45,702 bases of DNA from Candidatus Fermentithermobacillaceae bacterium (GTDB lineage Bacteria; Bacillota; Sulfobacillia; Fermentithermobacillales; DUSS01): positions 1-45,702 of the forward strand of contig JADBKE010000014.1 of assembly GCA_014896535.1 (NCBI GenBank), in the 5' to 3' direction. The notes under the pieces were generated by a model, which saw nothing but the letters and a program-made list of their open reading frames with translations, was not told the origin of the DNA and did not search any database. The first letter of the stretch is position 1; the number at the start of each line of letters is the position of its first letter. Positions 25,111 to 31,960 of the stretch are shown here, one piece after another. The position numbers and the translations under genes were made by a program.

Positions 25111-26703
25111 CTACGAGGCCCCGGGCGTTCCTTCCGTCACGAGCCCGAAGTATCTCGCCATCAAGAGCGCGAAGCTCGCGGCGGCTGCTGCGGTGGTGGC
25201 GGAAGCGGCAGTGTGGGTGGTACCGGCTGTAGCGGTAGCGGGGGCGGCGACTGCGGAGGCACCGGCACGAGTGGCGGCGGGCGCCGTAGTGGCGGTGACG
25301 GCGAGGGTGGTTGTCGCGGGAGCGGGGATGGCCTTCAGCAAAGGGCGAGGTATCAGGCGCCGCAGGGCGGGTACCTTGGCCAGGATTTCCAGGCCATAGG
25401 CGGCCGACAAGGCGGAAAGCACGATAAGTCCTGCGTAAATTCCCACTCGTTGCTCGGGCACGAGTGTGAGCGTGAATATGAAGCCCACGAGCAAACCGGC
25501 GCTCACCAGGGACAGCCACGGATAAAGAGGTGCCTTGAAAGCTGATCGGTCCGACACGACGTATCTCCATCGAACGTGGGACAGGCATATCACCAGCCAT
25601 ACGAAGAGAAAGCCGAAGCTAGCTATAGAAGTCACGTAGAGAAACGCCCCTGCGGGTGCGAGCCAGTAGAGGGCGATTGCCGCATACACGCTGATGCTCG
25701 AGGCGATTACGGCGAGATGCGGCACCTGACTCCTGGGGGACACTCTAGAAAGCGCGCCGAGCGTGGGGCTTTCCTGGGCCAGCGAATACAGCATCCGCGA
25801 ACTCGTGTACAAGCCGCAGTTCAGGCTTGACAAGGCGGCCGTAAGGACCACGAGGTTCATGATATCAGGTGCCCAACGAATACCCAGCATGTCGTAGACC
25901 AGGACGAAAGGACTTTCTCTGAGGCTCGTCTCGTACCAGGGGACTACCGCGACCAGCACCGTCATGGCTCCCACGTAAAGTATGAGAGTCCTTAGGGCGA
26001 CTCCCCGAACCGCTTTTGGAACGCTGGATGCCGGATCCTTAGTTTCGCCGGCGGCGACTCCGATGACCTCGGTTCCGCCATAGGCGACCATCACCATCGC
26101 CATGGTCCGGACTACGCCGGATAGGCCGGTGGGGAAAAAGCCGCCTGCGCCCGTTAGGTATTTAGTGCCCAACCCCGGGCGACCGGGGTAGCCAAGGATG
26201 ACCGCCGCGCCGAAGAGGATGAACGCTCCTATGGCCACGACCTTCACCATGGCGAACCAGAACTCAAAGGTTCCGAAGGACTCGACTTTCGTGAGGTTTA
26301 CGGCCATGAGGATGATGACTAGGAGCAAGCCGAAGAAAGGTGCCAGACGCGGTGGAATCCAACGGGTGAGATATGTGGTCGCTGCTACTATCTCCGCGGA
26401 CATAGTCCCGAGCCACGAAAAGTAGTACATCCAGCCGGTGACGAACCCAAAATACGGACCAAGCGCTTCGCGGGCGTGAACCCGAAATGCCCCCGGAGCG
26501 GGTCGTTCCACAGTCATCTCGCCAAGGGCGAGCATGACTGCGAACATCACGGCTCCGCCGAGGGCGTAGGCGAGCACCACAGCCGGGCCCGCAGTTGACA
26601 CGGTGGTTCCCGCCCCGAGGAACATCCCGACTCCGATCACTCCGCCGATGGATATCATCGAAAGCTGGTAAGAGGGAAGCCCGCGTCTGAGAGATTGTCT
26701 CAG
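25111..26703 (-). CDS. APC-family amino-acid permease with an Ala/Thr-rich tail; probable CTG start
   Basis: A roughly 530-residue amino-acid/polyamine/organocation transporter with 12 helices. Helix 1 carries SIGGVIGVGMFLGAG (the unwound GxxG substrate-binding segment), and GEMTVERPAPGAFRVHA and GTEVIGVAAGE are further hallmarks of the LysP/GabP-like branch. The first ATG (26658) lies directly in front of helix 1, has no ribosome site, and would drop LRRGLPSYQLS, the conserved pre-helix segment of this family. The frame is open to CTG at 26703, which stands 9 nt after GGAGG, with a stop two codons further up. I therefore favour a CTG start. The last 75 residues after RRLIPRPLLKAI are low-complexity Ala/Thr (ATTTLAVTATTAPAATRAG) and are not part of the transporter fold. 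Confidence 0.88.
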   Translation of the reverse strand: MRQSLRRGLPSYQLSMISIGGVIGVGMFLGAGTTVSTAGPAVVLAYALGGAVMFAVMLALGEMTVERPAPGAFRVHAREALGPYFGFVTGWMYYFSWLGTMSAEIVAATTYLTRWIPPRLAPFFGLLLVIILMAVNLTKVESFGTFEFWFAMVKVVAIGAFILFGAAVILGYPGRPGLGTKYLTGAGGFFPTGLSGVVRTMAMVMVAYGGTEVIGVAAGETKDPASSVPKAVRGVALRTLILYVGAMTVLVAVVPWYETSLRESPFVLVYDMLGIRWAPDIMNLVVLTAALSSLNCGLYTSSRMLYSLAQESPTLGALSRVSPRSQVPHLAVIASSISVYAAIALYWLAPAGAFLYVTSIASFGFLFVWLVICLSHVRWRYVVSDRSAFKAPLYPWLSLVSAGLLVGFIFTLTLVPEQRVGIYAGLIVLSALSAAYGLEILAKVPALRRLIPRPLLKAIPAPATTTLAVTATTAPAATRAGASAVAAPATATAGTTHTAASATTAAAAASFALLMARYFGLVTEGTPGAS

Positions 26704-26859
26704 TGAATGTCACCTCCGCGGGGTAGTGTGCCTCGACCCGCGGCGTTACACGCAGAAAGAGTTCGTGCTGCTCCTACAAAGCGGATAGTGTCGGGGCTCC
26801 ATTCAAAGAGTTTTCTGGCCCCTTCCGGAGGGTTACTACCACCTAACCGTCGGCCCCGG

Positions 26860-27570
26860 TTATTCCTGTTCCGATACGATGCTACGGCGAGCTTTCGTCA
26901 CCACAAGCAGCAAGATCCCGTCTTGCAACTCGACGCGAGGACGCGGGCCCGAAACCTCGTTCGATACAGAGAGTGTGCTCCCGCGATGGAGGGTAGCGTT
27001 ACTCAGCGGGAACTTGAGGTCGTGCAAGGTGACGCCCATTACCAGCTCCGTGATGGGGAAGAGGGACACCCAGTCGCCCTTGTTGCCGGGAACATCGATC
27101 CGGCACCATCGCTCATCGTGACCGGAGAGAACAGCCATAAAGACGTCTCGATCGACTATAGTTACTCTGAGTCCTTGCTTGATGTATTTCTCCAGGAGGA
27201 AGATATTGGAGAGCTCGTGGTCGAGCCTGGGACCTCCCAGGGCTCCCAGCAGCGTGGCTTCATTAAAGCCATGCTCAAGTAGGAAATCCAGAGCGAGCTC
27301 GGTGTCGGTTTTGTCTTTTTCTACGGGATACTTGAGGACGAGAACTCCTGCCCTTTCCGCTTCGCGTACCGCAGATTGGTCCAGTGAGTCGAAATCTCCG
27401 AGGACAACGTGGGGAACCACTCCTGTTTTGGTGAGGACGTTCAGCCCCGAATCGGCGGCCACGATGATGCCAGCCCGGGAGGCCTCGCGGGAGACGAGGT
27501 CCTCCCGGGTGCGTCCACCGGCTACGACCAGGCCGGGTCTAGAGGTGTCAGTCGGGCTTCTGTTTTTCAG
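26860..27570 (-). CDS. thiN: Thiamine pyrophosphokinase; probable CTG start
   Basis: Transfers pyrophosphate from ATP to thiamine, forming TPP. The N-terminal strand PGLVVAGGRT, then GIIVAADSGLNVL, VVLGDFDSLD (metal-binding Asp residues), EKDKTDTELALDFL and GALGGPRLDHELSNIFLL are all hallmark motifs. The C-terminal domain with GDWVSLFPI and GVTLHDLKFPL binds thiamine. The first standard start (GTG 27462) would remove the whole LVVAGG strand and part of the nucleotide fold. The frame extends to a stop near 27583, and the only plausible initiator upstream is CTG at 27570, 11 nt from GAGGAG. The gene is downstream of thiT and the repeat ORF on the same strand, so the riboswitch-controlled unit covers uptake plus activation of thiamine. 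Confidence 0.88.
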   Translation of the reverse strand: MKNRSPTDTSRPGLVVAGGRTREDLVSREASRAGIIVAADSGLNVLTKTGVVPHVVLGDFDSLDQSAVREAERAGVLVLKYPVEKDKTDTELALDFLLEHGFNEATLLGALGGPRLDHELSNIFLLEKYIKQGLRVTIVDRDVFMAVLSGHDERWCRIDVPGNKGDWVSLFPITELVMGVTLHDLKFPLSNATLHRGSTLSVSNEVSGPRPRVELQDGILLLVVTKARRSIVSEQE

Positions 27571-27587
27571 CTTGCCTAGGTCTCCTC

Positions 27588-27625
27588 AACGTGCCGAATT
27601 AACGTGCCGAATTAACGTGCCGAAT
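27588..27625. repeat. 13-bp tandem repeat, 3 copies, abutting the thiN ribosome site
   Basis: AACGTGCCGAATT occurs twice in full and once as the first 12 bases, contiguous, ending directly at the GAGGAG of the thiamine pyrophosphokinase gene. Confidence 0.85.
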
Positions 27626-27855
27626 GCCGGCTTTCGTGAACTTCCGGCCCAACTTCGAGTGGGCAAAGACACCCCGCGTGGCGCCAAGCGTCATCCTCAT
27701 CATCTACTGTTCCCTGTGCGGCTGTCCTTCCGTATGACGATGCTGGTCCGCGACCGTCCCGAAAGGCCCAGGCATCCCCGGCCCTACTGCACGGGTAGCT
27801 TGCGTGATAGGCATGCCCAGCTTACGAGTTTGGGCCAGGTTCCCGCCGAGCAAGG

Positions 27856-28056
27856 TCAGTCCACGTCACGAGTCGCGGTATCCTTCACGGTATTCTTTAC
27901 CGTATTCTTCACGGTATTCTTCACGGTGTTCTTAACGGTATTCTCCACGATATCCTTCATGGTATCCTCCACGATATCCTTCATGGTATCCTTCATGGTA
28001 TCCTTCACACTATCCTTCACGCTATCCTTCACACTATCCTTGGAGTTATTCCTCAC
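27856..28056 (-). CDS. Tetrapeptide-repeat small ORF in the thiamine operon
   Basis: A 66-codon frame made almost entirely of a 12-bp tandem repeat (DNA tract 27878-28040, at least 13 units, consensus GTATCCTTCACG on the plus strand). It encodes a four-residue period: KDSVKDSVKDSVKDTMKDTM, later VENTVKNTVKNTV. The GTG start at 28056 overlaps the thiT stop and has GAGG 6 nt upstream, so coupled translation is possible. The product would be a highly charged helix with a hydrophobic residue every fourth position. It resembles no family I know. It could be a real small protein or a minisatellite that happens to stay open because 12 is a multiple of three. Confidence 0.4.
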   Translation of the reverse strand: MRNNSKDSVKDSVKDSVKDTMKDTMKDIVEDTMKDIVENTVKNTVKNTVKNTVKNTVKDTATRDVD

Positions 28057-28594
28057 GTCGTGCCTCTTTACGCTGCGCTTCCGGCACTCCCTGGGGCTTG
28101 GCGAACGATCTCAGGCCAAAGCTTATCACAAGGCTCGATATTATCAATTCCGGTAACAGGTAACTACCATTGTAGACTGCTGAGTACACGTAAGGGCTCA
28201 TGTTCTCCGGGGCGTACTGGGCGAAGAAAATGACCCCTGACAGATAGTGACTGATGAACCTTCCCGCGATTCCCAGGGCTATGCCAGCGGTTGGTCTCGT
28301 TTGAAGTAAACCCGCCAGTCCTAGAAGACCGAATGCCAGGGGGTAGTCCAGAATGACCTGTGCAGGGTGGACGAAGTAGGGCTCGACTATGAGCTGCAGA
28401 AGTCCGTGAGCTACCCCGGCCAAGAGACCCGCTGGCGCCCCATACCGCAGCGAGAATATGAGCACCGGGATCATGCTTCCGAGCGTGATCGACCCGCCAT
28501 TCGGCAGGGTGTAGACCTTTACGAAGCTGAGGACAAGGCCGAGCGCCACCATGAGGGCGCCTTCTACGAGCATCCTGATCTTGCCGCGAGACAT
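28046..28594 (-). CDS. thiT: ThiT, substrate-binding membrane subunit of an ECF thiamine transporter
   Basis: A 182-residue S-component that binds thiamine with high affinity and works with a shared EcfAA'T module, which is not encoded in this window. Six helices are visible, starting MLVEGALMVALGLVLSFVKV. The family motif GGSITLGSMIPVLIFSLRYG, then GVAHGLLQLI, YPLAFGLLGLAGL, FISHYLSGVIFFAQYAP and YNGSYLLPELIIS supply the aromatic and polar thiamine-binding residues. ATG at 28594 lies just after the GGGAGG that forms the 3' arm of the riboswitch hairpin. A longer frame to 28648 would run back into the riboswitch. The gene is directly controlled by the TPP riboswitch upstream. Confidence 0.95.
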   Translation of the reverse strand: MSRGKIRMLVEGALMVALGLVLSFVKVYTLPNGGSITLGSMIPVLIFSLRYGAPAGLLAGVAHGLLQLIVEPYFVHPAQVILDYPLAFGLLGLAGLLQTRPTAGIALGIAGRFISHYLSGVIFFAQYAPENMSPYVYSAVYNGSYLLPELIISSLVISFGLRSFAKPQGVPEAQRKEARREE

Positions 28595-28601
28595 AGAAAA
28601 A

Positions 28602-28618
28602 CCTCCCTTTGGGGAGGG
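28602..28618 (-). terminator. Riboswitch expression-platform hairpin (terminator and SD mask)
   Basis: On the minus strand CCTCCCC-aaa-GGGAGG is followed by TTTTTC, a compact intrinsic terminator. Its 3' arm GGGAGG is also the ribosome site of thiT, whose ATG begins 7 nt later. Formation of the hairpin would therefore both stop transcription and hide the ribosome site. Confidence 0.75.
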
Positions 28619-28654
28619 CGAAGCCGCACCAGACCGGGCGGGAAACACGCTATT

Positions 28655-28735
28655 TCCCTACGCGGGCATTACCCCACAGGTTCAAAGGGTCAGGTGCTAA
28701 CAGCCCTTTCTCAGCCGCTAAAAGCAGCTCCCCGT
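28655..28735 (-). promoter_or_regulatory. TPP riboswitch (THI element)
   Basis: The minus strand carries the conserved core: GGGGAGC at the 5' end, GGCTGAGA, then ACCCTTTGAACCTG in the form GACCCTTTGAACCTGTGG, then GGGTAATGCCCGCGTAGGGAA. These are the pyrimidine- and pyrophosphate-sensor helices of the thi-box aptamer. It lies about 60 nt upstream of thiT with a terminator hairpin between. When TPP is plentiful the operon should be off. Confidence 0.95.
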
Positions 28736-28750
28736 TGTTTTTGCAACTCC

Positions 28751-28779
28751 ATTATACAGCTGGCACGTACCGCATTGAA
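28751..28779 (-). promoter_or_regulatory. Sigma-A-type promoter of the thiamine operon
   Basis: On the minus strand TTCAAT, a 17-nt spacer, then a perfect TATAAT, which would start transcription about 10 nt before the riboswitch. The -35 hexamer lies in one copy of a 28-bp tandem repeat. Confidence 0.65.
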
Positions 28780-28829
28780 TGGACGTCCGAATGACTTCTT
28801 AATTGAATGGACGTCGGAATGATTTCTTA
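28774..28829. repeat. 28-bp tandem duplication at the thiT -35 region
   Basis: Two contiguous 28-mers beginning ATTGAATGGACGTC, differing at two positions. The first copy contains the -35 hexamer of the thiamine operon promoter. Confidence 0.85.
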
Positions 28830-28870
28830 TGGCGGAGTCTCTATGCCGAGAAATTTCCCACGATAAAGCC

Positions 28871-28979
28871 CTGATTCAGGTGGATGGGCACGGAGACGAT
28901 TGTAACATTGTTTAGCCGCCTCACCGACAGAACCACTGCCCGCTGATTCAGGTGGATGGACACGGAGACGATTGTAACA
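28871..28979. repeat. Pair of 37-bp direct repeats with a 35-bp spacer
   Basis: Copies at 28871-28907 and 28943-28979 differ at one base. Each begins with the small palindrome CTGATTCAG and ends with GACGATTGTAACA. The 35-bp segment between shows no similarity to the repeat. The geometry is that of a minimal repeat-spacer-repeat CRISPR unit, but there is no third copy, leader or cas gene. Confidence 0.8.
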
Positions 28980-29198
28980 GGGTTACGTACGCCCAAGCGC
29001 GGACCAACTCGGCTGGTGTCGGTAGGACGACGCACGCCGCTCTCCAGTGACTATTGTGCCGCTCACTTCTTGCCCTGCTGGCTCGCGTTTGTGAGACAAC
29101 TCACGCCGGCCTTCAGCGACTTTCAGAAGATGAGACTTTGGTCAGCTGAGTCGGGTCAGGCGGAAGGGAGGGCAAAGTCTTACGGAAACTCATCCCGG

Positions 29199-29960
29199 TG
29201 CAAACGAGGTTTGTGCTGAGGGGTGTCTGTGGGTGCCGGGTGCCAACGTAGTTTGCACCGCCTCTACTGCTAGCCTGCACGTATCTGATGGAACGCCTCT
29301 GTGGGTACAAGGTGCCAACGTAGTTTGCACCGCCGTGGGCTTCGAAATCCTTGGTGCCCAGCAGCTTTGCACCGGTTGCGAGCTGTGGGTGGCAAATGCC
29401 AACCTGGTTGGCACTACGTCATGGTTCAACACCACGTGTGCCAACCAGGTTTGCACTAATCGCGACCAACGCGTTACTGATGCCAAAATGATTGGCACTC
29501 CGGCCTGGTTTGAGACGTTATGTGCCAACCACATTTGCACTCTACGGCGTCGCGGTATAAGCGGTGCCCACGTAATTTGCACAGCGGCAGCTTTCCGACT
29601 GATTGGTGCCAACCAGATTTGCACCGGTGCTGTCGGAGCACTGGCTGGTGCCAGCGTAGTTTGCACTCTGGTGAGTAGACGAGCCCCTGGTGCCAATGAA
29701 GTTTGCACCGCCGTGAGTTTCGGGTCGGCCAGTGCCGATGCCATTGGCACTGCGGCATGTCTCGGAGTCCTCGGTGCCAACCATCTTTGCACTCATGCGG
29801 CTGAGGCGGTCGCGAGTGCCAACATGGTTTGCACCATTTCATATTTCGGGATCTTCAATGCCAGCTAGGTTTGCACTAATCGCGTCTCACGGGCGACCGA
29901 TGCCAAAATGGTTGGCACTCCGCCATGGTTTCGGACACTATGTTCCAACGAAGTTGGCAC
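29199..29960. repeat. Array of 18 imperfect palindromes with exact 42-bp periodicity
   Basis: Cores begin at 29199, 29241, 29313 and then every 42 bp to 29943 (29355, 29397, 29439, 29481, 29523, 29565, 29607, 29649, 29691, 29733, 29775, 29817, 29859, 29901). The only irregular step is 72 bp (29241 to 29313). Most cores read TGCCAA-N5-TTTGCA (one mismatch in the dyad). Five (29397, 29481, 29733, 29901, 29943) end in TTGGCA, and four of these are perfect or nearly perfect dyads. The best cores extend to 21 bp with flanking GG/CC. Intervening segments of 25 bp vary, but some recur: the 84 bp from 29439 resemble the 84 bp from 29859. Because 42 is a multiple of three, several frames stay open. 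One plus-strand frame (29233-29868) encodes a 14-residue repeat of the GANVVCT type, but a TAG interrupts it while the DNA array continues. Confidence 0.95.
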
Positions 29961-29967
29961 TTGTGCA

Positions 29968-30078
29968 GTTCATCCGTTGGTGCGTGTGACCCGGTGTATG
30001 CGACTCGGCCCGGCGTTCGACACACGACAGGATGTAATCCCGTTCATCCGTTGGTGCGTGTGACCCGGTGTATGCGAC
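29968..30078. repeat. Pair of identical 37-bp direct repeats with a 37-bp spacer
   Basis: Copies at 29968-30004 and 30042-30078 appear identical. Each begins GTTCATCCGTTGGTGCG and ends GGTGTATGCGAC. The pair starts 8 bp after the last dyad core of the 42-bp array. The sequence is unrelated to the other repeat pairs in the window. Confidence 0.85.
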
Positions 30079-30352
30079 GCCAGACCGTAAGCGTCAAACT
30101 GCCCCCACCTGGCCTTGTGGTGCGTAGCGAAGGATGATGTCCGATGACAAGAAACATTTGGATTTGCGCGGTTTAACCGCTGGCGGGCGCAAATCCCGTC
30201 GTTTGCGCCGGGACGAATCTCGCGCATACGCCGGAGGTTTTCGAACGGCTACGTTGAAGAACCTGTGTTGCCCGCTGACACCGGGTTTTTCGATTTCCGC
30301 CCCGGGGTTTCGAATGACTGGGTTGGTGAACCCGGCTCCCAACCGGCCCCGC
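30079..30352. other. Region between repeat island and the glycerate kinase gene, no gene seen
   Basis: About 270 nt. A plus-strand frame starting at 30134 runs into the antisense of the Nudix domain and looks spurious. A GGGTT-ggtg-AACCC hairpin near 30322-30335 may end the minus-strand transcript of the kinase-Nudix gene. Confidence 0.35.
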
Positions 30353-31960
30353 TCAGGGCGGCGCAAGTCTCCTGTACATATCCAGCGCTTTTCGGATGAT
30401 ATCCGCATTGTTGGGGTAAGAGGGGAGGTTGAAGAGACGGTCTTCTGAAATCCACGCGGCATCCACCGTTTCACCCAATTGAGGGGTTGGCCCCGCTTCC
30501 GAAACCGGCGTCATGAGGAAGTACGTGACGCTTTTCTTCGTAGGCACACCGAAGGGGTCAAGATAGGCATACGTCGTGTCGCCGATTTCCGCTATGATTT
30601 TGCCGAGGACGCCGGTTTCCTCCAAAACCTCGCGAACAGCGCCTTCTGCGGGTTCTTCCCCGGGCTCCAGGTGTCCTTTCGGGGGAGCGTATACCCCGAA
30701 TCTGTCTTTTATCAGCAGTACTTCCAGCCCGGAGTTCGAACCTTTTCGGACCATGATGCCACCGTAAGACCTCTCTTGCGGCCCACCGGACTGCCCGGTA
30801 TCGAAAGCGGCCATCCGCGAAAACGCTCCCATCCGGAGCACGGCACCCAGATGCTTCCCCGTGAGGAACAGCCATATCTCAGTGTTCTGGATGGCTTCGT
30901 TGAGAGACACGGGGCCGGGACAAATGGAGAATGCCCCCGAGAACCCATCGGGGAGGCTCTCCAGGAAATCGATGGTTAGGCTCCCGGCGACCGCTATAAC
31001 GGCCTTACCCTTCGCTCGAGCTTCCGAAGCCAGAGCCTGCGGCGCTTTTCCCTTCCTCGTCTGCGAGTCCATACTGCCCTCGCCGGTGATTACCACATCC
31101 GCGGTCTGGAGAGCTTCGATGACTCCTGCTTGCTCCATGATGAAACGTGCCCCGTCCAGAAGCTCTCCGCCCAGAAAAGCTTTGAGTCCGGCGGCCAAAC
31201 CACCCCCGGCCCCGGCCCGGGGAATTCCCAAGACCTTCGCGCCGAGGTCTCTTTCCAGGATGGTTCCGTAGTGCTCCATGGCCGCATCGATATCGACGAT
31301 CTCTTCGGGACGAATCCCTTTTTGAGGCCCATAGGTTGCGGTGGCGCCTTCGGGCCCCGTCAGGGGATTGGAAACATCGCATGCGACAAGCACTCTTATT
31401 CCGCGACACAGGCCCGGGAGTTCGCCCGGAAGGACCCTCGACACTTCGAGAAGACCTCGCGTTCCGGGGGATACCGCCTTATCCTCACCGTCCAGTACTA
31501 GAGCGCCCAGTGCCTGAGCCATCCCGATTCCCCCGTCGTTGGTGGCCGTGCCTCCGACTCCGACCAGTACCGTTTTCGAGCCCCTTTTGATGGCGTGGCG
31601 GATTAGCTCCCCGACTCCATAACTGGAAGCTCTTGACGGGTCCTTGACGCCCGGGGGGAGGAGGGCGATGCCGCAGGCTAACGCGCTCTCTACCACGGCC
31701 ATCTTTTCGTCGGGGACGAGGAGCACTGGCGCCTTTAGTCTCTCTCCAAGAGGCCCCGAGACTTCCGTATACTCGGTGACGGCTCGCTTGCCCAAAGCGG
31801 AGGCCATGACCTCAAGGGTCCCGTCTCCGCCGTCGGCGAGGGGGCGCTCAATGATCTCGGCTTCGGGAAAGCCCGCCCGCAACCCTGAGGCAAGGGCGTG
31901 TGTCGCCTTGGTCGATGACAAGGCGCCTTTAAAAGCGTTCATCGCTACCAACACTTTCAT
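30353..31960 (-). CDS. Glycerate kinase fused to a C-terminal Nudix hydrolase domain
   Basis: A 535-residue fusion. Residues 1 to about 375 are a complete type II glycerate kinase (GarK/GlxK): MKVLVAMNAFKGALSS, RPLADGGDGT, GVGGTATNDGGIGMAQALG, GAGGGLAAGLKAFLGG, and VITGEGSMDSQT near the end. Residues about 395-530 are a Nudix domain with the full GX5EX7REUXEEXGU box at GHLEPGEEPAEGAVREVLEE. It resembles the subgroup with a PKGHLEPGE signature, typical of ADP-ribose, dinucleoside polyphosphate or polyphosphate-type pyrophosphohydrolases. The kinase makes 2- or 3-phosphoglycerate from glycerate and ATP; the role of the Nudix part is unknown. ATG at 31960 follows AGGTGA by about 8 nt. Both modules are full length with intact motifs. 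Confidence 0.92.
   Translation of the reverse strand: MKVLVAMNAFKGALSSTKATHALASGLRAGFPEAEIIERPLADGGDGTLEVMASALGKRAVTEYTEVSGPLGERLKAPVLLVPDEKMAVVESALACGIALLPPGVKDPSRASSYGVGELIRHAIKRGSKTVLVGVGGTATNDGGIGMAQALGALVLDGEDKAVSPGTRGLLEVSRVLPGELPGLCRGIRVLVACDVSNPLTGPEGATATYGPQKGIRPEEIVDIDAAMEHYGTILERDLGAKVLGIPRAGAGGGLAAGLKAFLGGELLDGARFIMEQAGVIEALQTADVVITGEGSMDSQTRKGKAPQALASEARAKGKAVIAVAGSLTIDFLESLPDGFSGAFSICPGPVSLNEAIQNTEIWLFLTGKHLGAVLRMGAFSRMAAFDTGQSGGPQERSYGGIMVRKGSNSGLEVLLIKDRFGVYAPPKGHLEPGEEPAEGAVREVLEETGVLGKIIAEIGDTTYAYLDPFGVPTKKSVTYFLMTPVSEAGPTPQLGETVDAAWISEDRLFNLPSYPNNADIIRKALDMYRRLAPP

Noticed and set aside
28608-28648. Longer ThiT start at 28648
   Set aside because: It would translate the riboswitch expression platform. 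The ATG at 28594 has the SD and matches the family N-terminus.
29233-29868. 211-codon protein with a 14-residue GANVVCT repeat
   Set aside because: Several frames on both strands stay open simply because the period is a multiple of three. A TAG ends this frame while the DNA array continues for two more units, so the DNA dyads rather than the peptide seem conserved. Translation is not excluded.
29199-29960. CRISPR array call for the 42-bp repeat
   Set aside because: Cores are short and degenerate, vary at the centre, and the intervening 25-bp segments are partly repeated among units (84-bp blocks recur). There is no cas gene, and the spacing fits phased sites better than repeat-spacer acquisition.
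29199-29960. Sigma-54 promoters (TTGGCAC...TTGC-like strings)
   Set aside because: The two elements are not at the required spacing, occur in both orientations, and recur 18 times with no downstream genes.
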